63,291 bases of DNA from Sva-07 sp041685755 (GTDB taxonomy: Bacteria > Actinomycetota > Acidimicrobiia > Acidimicrobiales > Ilumatobacteraceae), in the NCBI GenBank assembly GCA_041685755.1, contig JAWLFC010000006.1, positions 1 through 63,291 on the forward strand, given 5' to 3'. The translations under genes were made by a program, and so were the position numbers. Below, in pieces: positions 44,161 through 52,355 of the stretch (position 1 is the stretch's first letter; every line of letters starts with the position of its first letter). The notes under the pieces were generated by a model. The model had not been told where the DNA came from. It made no database searches and worked only from the letters and a program-made list of their open reading frames with translations.

Positions 44161-45114
44161 ATGTCCGAAGTCCGCGACGTCATCATCATCGGATCGGGTC
44201 CTGCCGGCCTGACCGCTGCGGTGTACACCGCCCGTGCGAATCTCTCGCCGTTGCTCATCGAGGGTGAACCGTCGAGCACGAGCGACCAGCCGGGTGGCCA
44301 GCTCATGCTGACCACCGACGTCGAGAACTTCCCCGGATTCCCCGACGGGATCATGGGCCCGGAGTTGATGGCGAACATGCGCTCCCAGGCGGAGCGGTTC
44401 GGCACCGAGATCCTCACCGAGAAGGTCACCCGGGTCGATCTCTCCGAACGGCCCTTTCGGGTGTGGGTCCGCGACGACGAGTACCGCTCCCACGCCGTGA
44501 TCGTGAGCACCGGCGCCCAGTCGCTGATGCTCGGACTCGAGGCCGAACAGCGGCTCATCGGCCACGGTCTGTCGACGTGTGCCACCTGCGACGGCTTCTT
44601 CTTCCGCGGCCACGAGATCGCCGTCGTCGGTGGCGGCGACTCCGCCATCGAGGAGGCGACGTTCCTCACCAAGTTCGCCGACAAGGTCACCATCATCCAC
44701 CGTCGCGACGAACTGCGCGCCTCGAAGATCATGCAGGACCGGGCGTTCGCCAATCCCAAGATCGAGTTCTTGTGGAACGCCCGGGTCACCGACATCCACG
44801 GTGACACCTCGGTCACGGGCGTCGAGGTGACGAGCACCCTCGACGACAGTGTCTCGACGTTGCCGGTCACCGGGTTGTTCGTGGCGATCGGCCACCGGCC
44901 CAACACCGATCTCTTCGTCGGGCAGCTCGACATGGACCCGTCCAGCGGCTATCTGCGCACCCGACCGGACTCGTCGTACACCGACGTCGAGGGGGTCTTC
45001 GCCTGCGGCGACGTCCAGGACGACGTCTACCGTCAGGCGATCACCGCGGCAGGATCGGGCTGCATGGCGGCAATCGACGCCGAACGCTGGCTCGAGGCCA
45101 ACGTCCACCACTGA
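44161..45114 (+). CDS. trxB: Thioredoxin-disulfide reductase
   Basis: 317 residues. FAD site GSGPAGLTAAVY, redox pair C140-A-T-C143 (CATCDGFFF), NADPH site VVGGGDSAIEEA and a final FACGDVQDDVYRQAITAAGSGC. It reduces thioredoxin with NADPH in the cytoplasm. A GAGGAG ribosome-binding site stands 5 bases before the ATG. Its partner trxA follows 98 bases downstream, with its own promoter. Confidence 0.97.
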   Translation: MSEVRDVIIIGSGPAGLTAAVYTARANLSPLLIEGEPSSTSDQPGGQLMLTTDVENFPGFPDGIMGPELMANMRSQAERFGTEILTEKVTRVDLSERPFRVWVRDDEYRSHAVIVSTGAQSLMLGLEAEQRLIGHGLSTCATCDGFFFRGHEIAVVGGGDSAIEEATFLTKFADKVTIIHRRDELRASKIMQDRAFANPKIEFLWNARVTDIHGDTSVTGVEVTSTLDDSVSTLPVTGLFVAIGHRPNTDLFVGQLDMDPSSGYLRTRPDSSYTDVEGVFACGDVQDDVYRQAITAAGSGCMAAIDAERWLEANVHH

Positions 45115-45176
45115 ACCACCACCGCTGATCGGGACGGGAATGCCCACGAGCGACGCTCGGTTGAACCCAGCGCGTC

Positions 45177-45205
45177 TAGTCTGACGTCCCGGTACGGCGA
45201 AAGGA
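45177..45205 (+). promoter_or_regulatory. trxA promoter and ribosome-binding site
   Basis: TAGTCT (45177-45182) is a -10 candidate. AAAGGA (45200-45205) lies 7 bases before the trxA ATG. Unlike many genes here, trxA therefore has a short leader with a true ribosome-binding site. Confidence 0.55.
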
Positions 45206-45212
45206 CCCTCCC

Positions 45213-45551
45213 ATGGCCAACGGCATCGTGCATCTCTCGACCAACACCTTCGACGAAACCGTCGTCGGCTCCGACAAACCCGTGATCGTCGACTTCTGGG
45301 CCGAGTGGTGCGGGCCCTGCAAGCAGATCGCCCCCATCCTCGAGGAGATCGCCGGCGAGCAGGCCGATCATCTCACCGTCGCCAAGCTCAACGTCGACGA
45401 CAACCCCGATCTGGCGATGCGGTACAACGTGATGAGCATCCCGACACTGCTGGTGTTCTCCGGCGGCGAGGTCTCCAAGCGTCTCGTCGGCGCCAAGAGC
45501 AAGGGCGCCCTGCTCCAGGAGCTCGACGAATTCCTCACGACCGCCTCCTGA
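45213..45551 (+). CDS. trxA: Thioredoxin
   Basis: 112 residues. The active site is WCGPC (C33, C36) after VIVDFWAE, with the cis-proline in MSIPTLLVF. It is the standard electron donor for ribonucleotide reductase and disulfide reduction, and is recycled by TrxB upstream. The next gene starts about 14 bases later. Confidence 0.97.
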   Translation: MANGIVHLSTNTFDETVVGSDKPVIVDFWAEWCGPCKQIAPILEEIAGEQADHLTVAKLNVDDNPDLAMRYNVMSIPTLLVFSGGEVSKRLVGAKSKGALLQELDEFLTTAS

Positions 45552-45565
45552 CGAGCCCGCTGCCG

Positions 45566-46531
45566 TTGACGATCGGTCAACGCGGCGAAGCCATTCGAGA
45601 CCTGCACCGTCGCCTGGCTGCTGCCGGGTTCCCGTCCGGCGACGTACCGGGCACCTTCGGCGCGTCGACGCAACAGGTGATCGGCGAGTTCCAACGCCAA
45701 CGCGGCATCCACGCCAACGGGCAGTGTGACGAGGAGACGTGGCTGGCCCTGGTCGAGGCCGGCTGGCGACTCGGAGATCGTCTCCTGCTGTTGAGCGCCC
45801 CCCACCAACGAGGCGACGATGTGGCCGCACTGCAGTCGTCGCTCAACCGACTCGGCTTCGACTGCGGTCGGCCCGACGGCATCATGGGACCGGCGACCGT
45901 CCGCGCCCTGCAGGACTTCCAGCGCAACTCCGGGCTCACCACCGATGGCGTGTGCGGGGCCCACACGGTCAAGATGCTCGAACTGGTCAGCCGCCAGAGC
46001 GGCACCGGGCCCGGCGTGGCCGTCGTCAGGGAGCGAACCGCCATCGCCACCCACACCTCCTTGCGGACGCTACGCGTCGTCGTCGGCCAGTTCGGCGGCC
46101 TCAGCGCCATCAGCCGATCGGTGTCACGGGCGCTGCGTGACGCCGGTGCGACGGTGATCTCGACCGACGAGTACGAAGCCACCGCCCACGCCGCCGCAGC
46201 CAACCGGTTCGGTGCCTCGGTCTACGTGGGATTCGAGGCTCGATCGGACGCACGATCGATGGTGACGTACTTTGCCGTACCGACGTTCGAGTCCGTGGGC
46301 GGACGGACCCTGGCCGCGCGGACCGTCGAGCACCTCGGTGGCATCCTGGCGACCGAACCGGAGCTGCTCGGCATGCGCCTGCCGGTACTGCGCGAAACCC
46401 GGATGCCGGCCGTGCTGTGCTCGCTCGGTCCCGTCCGCGAGGTGGTCGACGCCACCGATGCCGTCACCGGTGCCATCGTCGCCGCACTGGAGGACTGGGT
46501 TGCCTCGCCGGTCACCGATCGACCCGGCTGA
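45566..46531 (+). CDS. CwlM-like protein: two peptidoglycan-binding domains plus degenerate amidase
   Basis: 321 residues without signal peptide. Two PG_binding_1 repeats (GQRGEAIRDLHRRLAAAGF, about 3-63; GDDVAALQSSLNRLGFDCG, about 82-143) are followed by an amidase_3-like fold (VVGQFGGLSAISRSVSRALRDAG to ETRMPAVLCSLG). The zinc ligands of amidase_3 appear lost: no HGG at the start, and YVGFEARSD where SxHxN is expected. Mycobacterial CwlM, at this same place, is a cytoplasmic regulator of MurA. The TTG start is uncertain; CTG at 45548 would overlap the trxA stop. Confidence 0.85.
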   Translation: MTIGQRGEAIRDLHRRLAAAGFPSGDVPGTFGASTQQVIGEFQRQRGIHANGQCDEETWLALVEAGWRLGDRLLLLSAPHQRGDDVAALQSSLNRLGFDCGRPDGIMGPATVRALQDFQRNSGLTTDGVCGAHTVKMLELVSRQSGTGPGVAVVRERTAIATHTSLRTLRVVVGQFGGLSAISRSVSRALRDAGATVISTDEYEATAHAAAANRFGASVYVGFEARSDARSMVTYFAVPTFESVGGRTLAARTVEHLGGILATEPELLGMRLPVLRETRMPAVLCSLGPVREVVDATDAVTGAIVAALEDWVASPVTDRPG

Positions 46532-46754
46532 CACACCGCCGTCCCGGCCTGGCTCGCCTGGATGCAACGTTGTCCACAGGGTTGATCACAGGGTGTGGGT
46601 TTGTCTCGACCAGACCTTCAGCACATCGTCACCGAGCGTGGGTGAACCGGTGGTGAACCGCCGATGACCGTGACGCTACGTGTTCACGCGTCGGTCACAT
46701 CACTCTCACGCGCGAGCTGAGGATGAGTCCCGTCGAGTGGGCCTCGAGTCGTTG
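46532..46754. other. Convergent intergenic region with DnaA box
   Basis: 223 bases between the cwlM-like and parB stops. TTGTCCACA at 46570-46578 is a perfect actinobacterial DnaA box, 6.2 kb from dnaA. A direct repeat of GTGAACCG lies near 46641-46661. No gene is seen. Confidence 0.6.
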
Positions 46755-47675
46755 TCAGCCGGCGATCACGCGGTAGATGCGCTCGAGGTCCTCCAGGTCG
46801 GCGAAGTCGATGGTGACCCGTCCGCGTTTCGCGGTCATCTGCACGCTCACTCGGGTGTCGAGATGGTCGGCGAGCAGGTTCTCCAACTCCAACAGTCCGG
46901 GCGGTCGCAGTTTCGTGGTCGGTGTGAGACCGGCGCCATCGATGGTCGGGCTCGGCGGGGGCGACGCCTCCTCGTCGGTCGATGGGCCGTGCTCTCGCCG
47001 AACGGCATCCTCGACCATCCGTACCGACCATCCAGCCGATGCTGCCTCTCGCGCCAGCGTCTCCTGACGCGACCGATCGGGTGTCCCGAGCAGCGCTCGG
47101 GCGTGACCGGCCGAGAGCTGGCCATCGGCCAGTAGCCGCTGGACCGCCGGCGGCAACCCCAGCAGTCGCAGGCTGTTCGTGATCGCCGAGCGGCTCTTGC
47201 CCACCCGTGCGGAGAGTTGGTCGTGCGTCAACCCGAAATCGTCGATCAGCTGCTGATAGGCAGCTGCCTCCTCCAGCGGGGTCAGATCCTCACGATGCAG
47301 GTTCTCGACCAATGCCTGTTCCACCGAGGTGGCGTCGTCGGTCATCCTGATCACCGCAGGGATCGTCGCCAGTCCGGCGCGCTGCGACGCTCGCCATCGC
47401 CGCTCACCGGCGATCAGTTCATAGGCGTCGGCGGTCGCACCGGGGCGGACCAGGATCGGCTGGAGTACGCCCATCTCCGCGATCGATGCGGTCAGCTCGC
47501 TGAGACTCTCCTCGTCGAAGTGCACGCGAGGCTGATGCGGATTGGGTGAGATCGCCGCGACCGGGAGATCGACGAGCGCCGCGGCAATCGGCCCACCACC
47601 GGCCTCGGACGGTTCGCGTTCAGCACCCGGAATGATCGAACTCAGTCCCTTGCCGAGACCACTAGAACGCGCCAT
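46755..47675 (-). CDS. parB: Chromosome-partitioning protein ParB
   Basis: 306 residues. It starts GLGKGLSSIIPG, then has the CTP-binding segment ISPNPHQPRVHFDEESL, the GERRWRASQRAGL box, ENLHREDLTPLEEA, and a helix-turn-helix around LSARVGKSRSAITNSLRLL, with a C-terminal dimer domain. It loads at parS as a CTP clamp. The start overlaps the parA stop by 14 bases. Confidence 0.95.
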   Translation of the reverse strand: MARSSGLGKGLSSIIPGAEREPSEAGGGPIAAALVDLPVAAISPNPHQPRVHFDEESLSELTASIAEMGVLQPILVRPGATADAYELIAGERRWRASQRAGLATIPAVIRMTDDATSVEQALVENLHREDLTPLEEAAAYQQLIDDFGLTHDQLSARVGKSRSAITNSLRLLGLPPAVQRLLADGQLSAGHARALLGTPDRSRQETLAREAASAGWSVRMVEDAVRREHGPSTDEEASPPPSPTIDGAGLTPTTKLRPPGLLELENLLADHLDTRVSVQMTAKRGRVTIDFADLEDLERIYRVIAG

Positions 47676-48670
47676 CGTGCACCTCCCGGGCAGCGTCGCG
47701 GTACGCGATGGCGCCACGCGACGTCGGATCGAACGTCGTGATCGGCTGCCCGAACGACGGAGCCTCGGAGAGCCGCACCGACCGGGGGATCACCGATTTG
47801 AGCACCTTGTCGCCGAAGTGCTCACGGACCTCACTCACCACCTGGCCGGAGAGTTTCGTGCGAGCGTCGTACATCACGCACAAGATGGTACTGAGGTCGA
47901 GGGTGGGATTCAGGTTGCGCTTGACCAGGTCGACGTTGCGCAGCAACTGTCCCAGACCCTCCAGTGCGTAGTACTCGCACTGGATCGGCACCATGACCTC
48001 ACCGGCGGCGGCGAGCCCGTTGACCGTGAGCAGACCGAGCGACGGTGGGCAGTCGATGAGAACGTAGTCGTAGTCATCGCTGATCGCCTCGATCGACCGC
48101 TTCAACCGCTGCTCCCGGCTGAACGCCGGGACCAGCTCGATCTCGGCTCCTGCCAGATCGAGCGATGCCGGTGCGACGAACAGGTTCCGGACGTCGGTCG
48201 GTTCGATCACGTTCTCCAAGGGCTCCTCGTGCATCAGCACGTGGTACATCGAGTGCTCCAGACCCCGGTTCTCGATCCCGAGCCCGGTCGACGCGTTTCC
48301 CTGCGGATCGAGGTCGATGATCAGGGTGCGCAGACCCATGTCCGCCAAGGCGGCGCCGAGGTTGACCGTGGTCGTCGTCTTTCCGACGCCACCCTTCTGA
48401 TTCGCCAGCGCGATGACCCGGGGAAGTGGGTGTCGAGAACGTCCGAACGGCGCCGACTGCTCCTCGGGNNNNNNNNNNNNNNNNNNNNNNNNNNNNNNNN
48501 NNNNNNNNNNNNNNNNNNNNNNNNNNNNNNNNNNNNNNNNNNNNNNNNNNNNNNNNNNNNNNNNNNNNCTCGGGCTGTGGCTCGGGTGATGATGGTGCAG
48601 GTGGTGATGCAGATGATGGTTGCGGCGACGGTTCAGGCGAACCGACTGCGTAACCGTCGTGATCCGACAC
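47662..48670 (-). CDS. parA: Chromosome-partitioning ATPase ParA, interrupted by assembly gap
   Basis: Two visible pieces. The 5' piece from the GTG at 48670 reads SDHDGYAVGSPEPSPQPSS through SSPEPQPE and has a good ribosome-binding site (GGAG, 6 bases). The 3' piece reads EEQSAPFGRSRHPL, then the deviant Walker motif ANQKGGVGKTTTTVNLG, DLDPQGNASTGLG and LIDCPPSLGLLT. The pieces are in different frames across the 100 Ns, but both gap edges carry CTCGGG. Merging them restores one frame of about 300 residues. An ATG at 48780 would place parS inside the gene and is rejected. Confidence 0.9.
48469..48568. other. Assembly gap (100 N)
   Basis: Exactly 100 unknown bases, a conventional scaffold placeholder, inside the 5' part of parA. 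The flanks end and begin with the same six bases (48463-48468 and 48569-48574, CTCGGG). Confidence 0.99.
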
Positions 48671-48753
48671 AAAGACTCCAGTACAGGTGGACCCGGCGGG
48701 GGGACAGCCACACTCTGCCGTACCCGTACCTCGGACACAAGCATTTCGGTCCA

Positions 48754-48769
48754 GGTTTCACGTGAAACA
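48754..48769. promoter_or_regulatory. parS site 1
   Basis: GGTTTCACGTGAAACA matches the bacterial parS consensus TGTTTCACGTGAAACA at 15 of 16 positions. ParB loading site, about 4 kb from dnaA. Confidence 0.93.
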
Positions 48770-48795
48770 TCGACCGACACTCCATTGGCACGACA

Positions 48796-48853
48796 CCGGC
48801 GCGTCGGGGTCGGGTCCGGACGGGCCGGCGCGTCGGGGTCGGGTCCGGACGGG
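48796..48853. repeat. 29-base tandem repeat between parS sites
   Basis: Two exact head-to-tail copies (48796-48824, 48825-48853) beginning CCGGCGCGTCGGGGTCGGG and ending with GTCCGGACGGG. They fill most of the space between the two parS sites. Confidence 0.92.
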
Positions 48854-48857
48854 CAGG

Positions 48858-48873
48858 TGTTTCACGTGAAACC
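48858..48873. promoter_or_regulatory. parS site 2
   Basis: TGTTTCACGTGAAACC, 15 of 16 to consensus; its core lies 104 bases from that of site 1. It ends 15 bases before the rsmG stop. Confidence 0.93.
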
Positions 48874-48888
48874 ATGCCTGGCACGCGT

Positions 48889-49434
48889 TCATCGACGGCG
48901 AAAGACCGCGACACCGGCGGAAGCACTGAGGCGGTCGGTACCGAGAGCTGCGATCGTCTCCGGACTCCATCGGTCGCCACTCGGCGGCTCGCTGATCACG
49001 ATCACGCCGTTCGGTCGGACCAGACGTGCCGCTGCACTCAGCGTCAGCTCCGGTGGGCCGAACCCTCGCGCCACCACGGCGTCGAACGATCCGGGTTCAC
49101 CGGCGAGCAGCGTTGCCACGTCGTCGGCGATCACCTCGACGCGGTCGCTCCACTGCAGACGGTGAACGACCCGCCGGAGAAAGTCGGTTCGCTTCGTGCG
49201 TCGGTCCAGCAGCACCATGCGCAGGTCTGGCCGGTCGTGGGCGATCACGAGGCCGGGGACGCCACCGCCCGAGCCGAGATCCAGCACCCGGCTGTGCGCC
49301 GGGAGGGGGTCGAGTGCGACCACGAACGCTCGGGCATGTTCGATCACCTCGCCGATCGGGCGGGCTCCGAGGAAGCCGAGTCGCCGGGACTCGGTCAGTG
49401 CTCGAACGAGATCGTCGTCGCTCGACACCGACAT
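48889..49434 (-). CDS. rsmG: 16S rRNA (guanine-527-N7)-methyltransferase RsmG
   Basis: 181 residues. SAM motif VLDLGSGGGVPGLVIA, then LLDRRTKRTDFLRR and FDAVVARGFGPPELTLSAAA. It methylates G527 of 16S rRNA. Somewhat shorter than average (about 205) because the N-terminal helix region is reduced. Between jag and parA, as in other actinobacteria. Confidence 0.95.
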   Translation of the reverse strand: MSVSSDDDLVRALTESRRLGFLGARPIGEVIEHARAFVVALDPLPAHSRVLDLGSGGGVPGLVIAHDRPDLRMVLLDRRTKRTDFLRRVVHRLQWSDRVEVIADDVATLLAGEPGSFDAVVARGFGPPELTLSAAARLVRPNGVIVISEPPSGDRWSPETIAALGTDRLSASAGVAVFRRR

Positions 49435-49459
49435 CTCCCGACGGACCGCGCTGCGGTCG

Positions 49460-50356
49460 TCAGACGGGGTCGACGATGATGCGACGATCGGGGTCGTCGC
49501 CGACGGACCGGCTCGTGACGCCGTCGATCTCGTTGAGCACGTCGTGGACGATCTTGCGGTCCGCCGACGTCATCGGCTCGAGGGACCGGGCCGTGCCACT
49601 CGAACGGACCTGCTCGGCCACGTCGCGGGCAAACGACGCCAACGCCGCATCGCGCCGTTCACGGTATCCTCCGACGTCGACGCGGAGTCGGGTCTCGTGG
49701 TCTCCCAGACGTCGTTGCGCGGCGACACGGGCGAGGTCCTGGACTGCTGCGAGCGTGCGACCGCCCGGCCCGACGAGGAGGCCGAGTTCGGCTCCGGAGA
49801 CCGTCACCTCGAGTTCGATCCCGTCGACGCGGACATCCACGTCGGCGTCGGCATCGAACGCCGTCGTCAGGCCCTCCATGAACGCAACCGCAGCCGCCCC
49901 CACGTCATCGGGGGTCACGCTCGACTCGGGGCGATCATCGTTGCTCATGGTGCTCTCCTGGCTTGGCTGGGTGGTGGTGGATCGTCGCCGCGGCCGCGAC
50001 GAACGCGCCGGCACCGGCGTCGGTGCTGGTCCCGACTCGGCGTCGGTGCTGGACGGCGCCACGCTGTCGGCGTCGTCGGTCGATGACTCGACGTCCGTGG
50101 CCGTCTCGGACGCGTTGCCCGACGAGGTCGTCGATCGGTCGGACTTGGTGCGGCGGCGGCGCTCCTGCTTGGGCCGCACGGGCGTCGGACGGACCCGGGC
50201 ACGCAGTCGGGCCTCGCCTCGGACTCGTCCGAACAAGCCCGGTCGCGGTTCTTCGATCACCTCGAACTCTGCCTCGTCGGCGGCAACGCCGAGCTGGTCG
50301 AGTGCGGCCTCCCGAGCGGCGTCGACCGTCTTCGCTGTGGTTTCTACCCACTCCAT
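49460..50356 (-). CDS. jag: RNA-binding protein Jag/KhpB
   Basis: 298 residues. The N-terminal Jag domain (MEWVETTAKTVDAAREAALDQLG to GLFGRVRG) is followed by a long Ser/Thr/Arg-rich linker (60-145), a KH domain with LGLLVGPGGRTLAAVQDL, and an R3H domain (MTSADRKIVHDVLNE) holding the RxxxH pair. KhpB proteins bind RNA and affect cell elongation. Follows yidC with 75 bases between. Confidence 0.92.
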   Translation of the reverse strand: MEWVETTAKTVDAAREAALDQLGVAADEAEFEVIEEPRPGLFGRVRGEARLRARVRPTPVRPKQERRRRTKSDRSTTSSGNASETATDVESSTDDADSVAPSSTDAESGPAPTPVPARSSRPRRRSTTTQPSQESTMSNDDRPESSVTPDDVGAAAVAFMEGLTTAFDADADVDVRVDGIELEVTVSGAELGLLVGPGGRTLAAVQDLARVAAQRRLGDHETRLRVDVGGYRERRDAALASFARDVAEQVRSSGTARSLEPMTSADRKIVHDVLNEIDGVTSRSVGDDPDRRIIVDPV

Positions 50357-50431
50357 GTCTGTTTCGCTTTCTCGATGTACACAGCGACGGGTCGCTGCTG
50401 GGGGAACGTCAGGTCGACCGCATGGTCGACA

Positions 50432-51595
50432 TCACGTCGACTTCTTGGTCGACTTCGGACGTGATGACTTGGCGGACTTGGCGGACTTGGCAGACTTCGA
50501 CTTGCGCTCCTGGGCCTCACGGCGCGTCGGAGTCGGGCGACCCTTCGCGCCGGCGGACGGCGTCGGACGGCTCTTCGGAGGTGTGACCCGCTTACTGGGT
50601 GCGGGCTTGGCCGGCTTGGCCGGCTTGGTGGTCTTCGATGACGTCGTCGACGACGCCGGGGAGTTGCCGGTCTCCTGCTTGGAGCCACCGCCCGAGAGCT
50701 CGCGCTTGGCCTGGGCGAAGAGGCCACCGCTCTCGCCGTTCTTCTTCGCTTCTTCCCGCGCCGCTTCGCCCGCACGCTGCGCCTGACGACCGAGCGACTC
50801 GTCGTGGCCGTAGAACGCCCGCGTGATGTACGCCTGCTGGGCAATGCGCAACAGGGTCTGGAAGATGTAGTACACGACGAGCGCAGCCAGGAAGAAGATC
50901 TGGAAGATGGCGAAGGCCACCGGCAGGTACTGCATCAGCTTGGCCTGACCGGCCGACATCGTCGGGCTGATCGCCGCCCGGGCGGCCACCATGCGCTGCT
51001 GGACGAAGTACAACACGCCGAGCAGGACGACCAGCACGACGTAGGGGAGTGCGCCGACGAAGCCCTCGGTGACGTGCACCGCCGCCGACTTCGACAGGTC
51101 GAGGCCGAGCGAGAGCATCTCGTGCTCACCGAAGAGCGACCGGTACAGCGCCGAGTCGGTCGACAGGTAACGCGGAATGAAGCCGGGGTCCGCGACCTCG
51201 TCGGCACGGTCGAACGCCCCCCACACGGCATCGGACACTTGCCGGGCGGCGCCGCTGGACGGTTCGTACGCGAGACCGCGAAGGATCCGGAACATGATGT
51301 AGAAGACGGGAGCCTGGGCCAGGAGCGGCAGACACGAGGCCATCGGGTTGACCTTGTGCTCCTGGTAGAGCTTCATCATCTCTTCGTTGAGCTTCGTGCG
51401 ATCGTTGCGGTACTCGTTCTGCAGCTTGCGCATCTCCGGCGCGAGGCGCTGCATCTCGAGCATCCCCTTGGTGCTCTTGAGGGTCAGCGGAGTGGTGATC
51501 GCCATGACGACGGCGGCGATCAGGGCGATCGCGATCATGTAGCTGTTGGTCCAGCCGTAGAACCACGACAACAGAGCGGCGGGAATCTCGAACAT
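50432..51595 (-). CDS. yidC: Membrane protein insertase YidC
   Basis: 387 residues. Five membrane helices of the YidC/Oxa1 core, with LKSTKGMLEMQRLAPEMRKL and the coiled region NEEMMKLYQEHKVNPMASCLPLLAQ, preceded by a short N-terminus without the Gram-negative periplasmic domain. The cytoplasmic tail is long and lysine-rich with short repeats (AKPAKPAK, KSAKSAKSAK), which may dock ribosomes. Inserts membrane proteins with or without Sec. Confidence 0.95.
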   Translation of the reverse strand: MFEIPAALLSWFYGWTNSYMIAIALIAAVVMAITTPLTLKSTKGMLEMQRLAPEMRKLQNEYRNDRTKLNEEMMKLYQEHKVNPMASCLPLLAQAPVFYIMFRILRGLAYEPSSGAARQVSDAVWGAFDRADEVADPGFIPRYLSTDSALYRSLFGEHEMLSLGLDLSKSAAVHVTEGFVGALPYVVLVVLLGVLYFVQQRMVAARAAISPTMSAGQAKLMQYLPVAFAIFQIFFLAALVVYYIFQTLLRIAQQAYITRAFYGHDESLGRQAQRAGEAAREEAKKNGESGGLFAQAKRELSGGGSKQETGNSPASSTTSSKTTKPAKPAKPAPSKRVTPPKSRPTPSAGAKGRPTPTRREAQERKSKSAKSAKSAKSSRPKSTKKST

Positions 51596-51598
51596 CGT

Positions 51599-51892
51599 TC
51601 AGTGACCCTTCTGGACAGGTTCGGGCGCGGTGGAGACGTCGGTGTCCGGAACAGGATCGAACCCGGAGGGTCCGAAGGGACGGCAACGCAGGAGACGACG
51701 CACGGTCAGCCAGCTTCCCCGGCCGAACCCGTGCACGTCGTAGGCCTCGTGGGCATAGACCGAGCAGGTGGGGTAGAACCGACACGGCGATGGCCGGCCG
51801 GCGAAGGCTCGCTGATATGCCTCGATCCAGGCGAGTGCCCGGCGCTGGGCCCAGCTGGTCGCCCTCGACCGATCTGGGTCGTCGACGGTCAC
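51599..51892 (-). CDS. yidD: Membrane protein insertion factor YidD
   Basis: 97 residues. It has the conserved RALAWIEAYQRAFA, then PSPCRFYPTCSVYAHEAYDVHG and LLRCRPFGPSGFDPVP. The cysteines and FYPTCS are the family signature. The GTG start overlaps the rnpA stop by 4 bases (GTGA) and the gene ends 3 bases before yidC, so rnpA-yidD-yidC are coupled. Confidence 0.93.
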   Translation of the reverse strand: MTVDDPDRSRATSWAQRRALAWIEAYQRAFAGRPSPCRFYPTCSVYAHEAYDVHGFGRGSWLTVRRLLRCRPFGPSGFDPVPDTDVSTAPEPVQKGH

Positions 51893-52224
51893 GACACCGT
51901 CTCCACCCGGCGCTGTGCAGCGGCCACGAGTTCGCGGACCGTCTCCTCCAACTGAGCGAACGAGTGTTCGTTCGCTCGCGGTGTCGCGCCGATCAACCAC
52001 AGGCCCGCGGGGAGATCGCATGTCGAGAGGATGGCGCGTAGACGACGACGGAGACGGTTGCGGTCGACCGCCGAACCGATGGCGCGGCCGATGGCGAACG
52101 CCAGCTGCGGCGGAACCACGTCGGGATCGGGTACGAACGAGCACCAGAGTGGATCGACCCGTACTCGCACGCCGTTGCGCCGCAGACGGGCGAAGGCGTC
52201 ACGATGACGGATCCGGTCGATCAA
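51889..52224 (-). CDS. rnpA: Ribonuclease P protein component
   Basis: 111 residues from a TTG that overlaps the rpmH stop (TTGA). IRHRDAFARLRRNGVRVR, AFAIGRAIGSAVDRNRLRRRLRAIL contains the RNR RNA-binding signature. It supports the RNase P RNA in maturing tRNA 5' ends. Upstream ATGs lie inside or beyond rpmH and lack conservation. The RNase P RNA gene is not in this window. Confidence 0.92.
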   Translation of the reverse strand: MIDRIRHRDAFARLRRNGVRVRVDPLWCSFVPDPDVVPPQLAFAIGRAIGSAVDRNRLRRRLRAILSTCDLPAGLWLIGATPRANEHSFAQLEETVRELVAAAQRRVETVS

Positions 52225-52355
52225 GCCGAGAGTCGGGCGCGGCCCTTGGCGCGACGGGACTTCAACACGGCGCGGCCGGCAGGAGTGCTCATGCGAGCGC
52301 GAAAGCCGTGCTTGCGGGCTCGGCGGCGGTTGTTGGGCTGAAAGGTACGCTTCAC
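52221..52355 (-). CDS. rpmH: Large-subunit ribosomal protein bL34
   Basis: 44 residues from GTG: KRTFQPNNRRRARKHGFRAR, then RMSTPAGRAVLKSRRAKGR. Normal length for bL34. GGAG lies 8 bases before the start. First gene of the leftward operon from the origin. Confidence 0.96.
   Translation of the reverse strand: MKRTFQPNNRRRARKHGFRARMSTPAGRAVLKSRRAKGRARLSA

Noticed and set aside
44139..44933. Minus-strand frame opposite trxB
   Set aside because: trxB has full FAD, CATC and NADPH motifs; the opposite frame is Ser/Arg-rich shadow.
48671..48780. ParA start at the ATG at 48780
   Set aside because: It would put parS inside the coding region and gives His/Arg-rich sequence; the GTG at 48670 has a ribosome-binding site and a sensible N-terminus.
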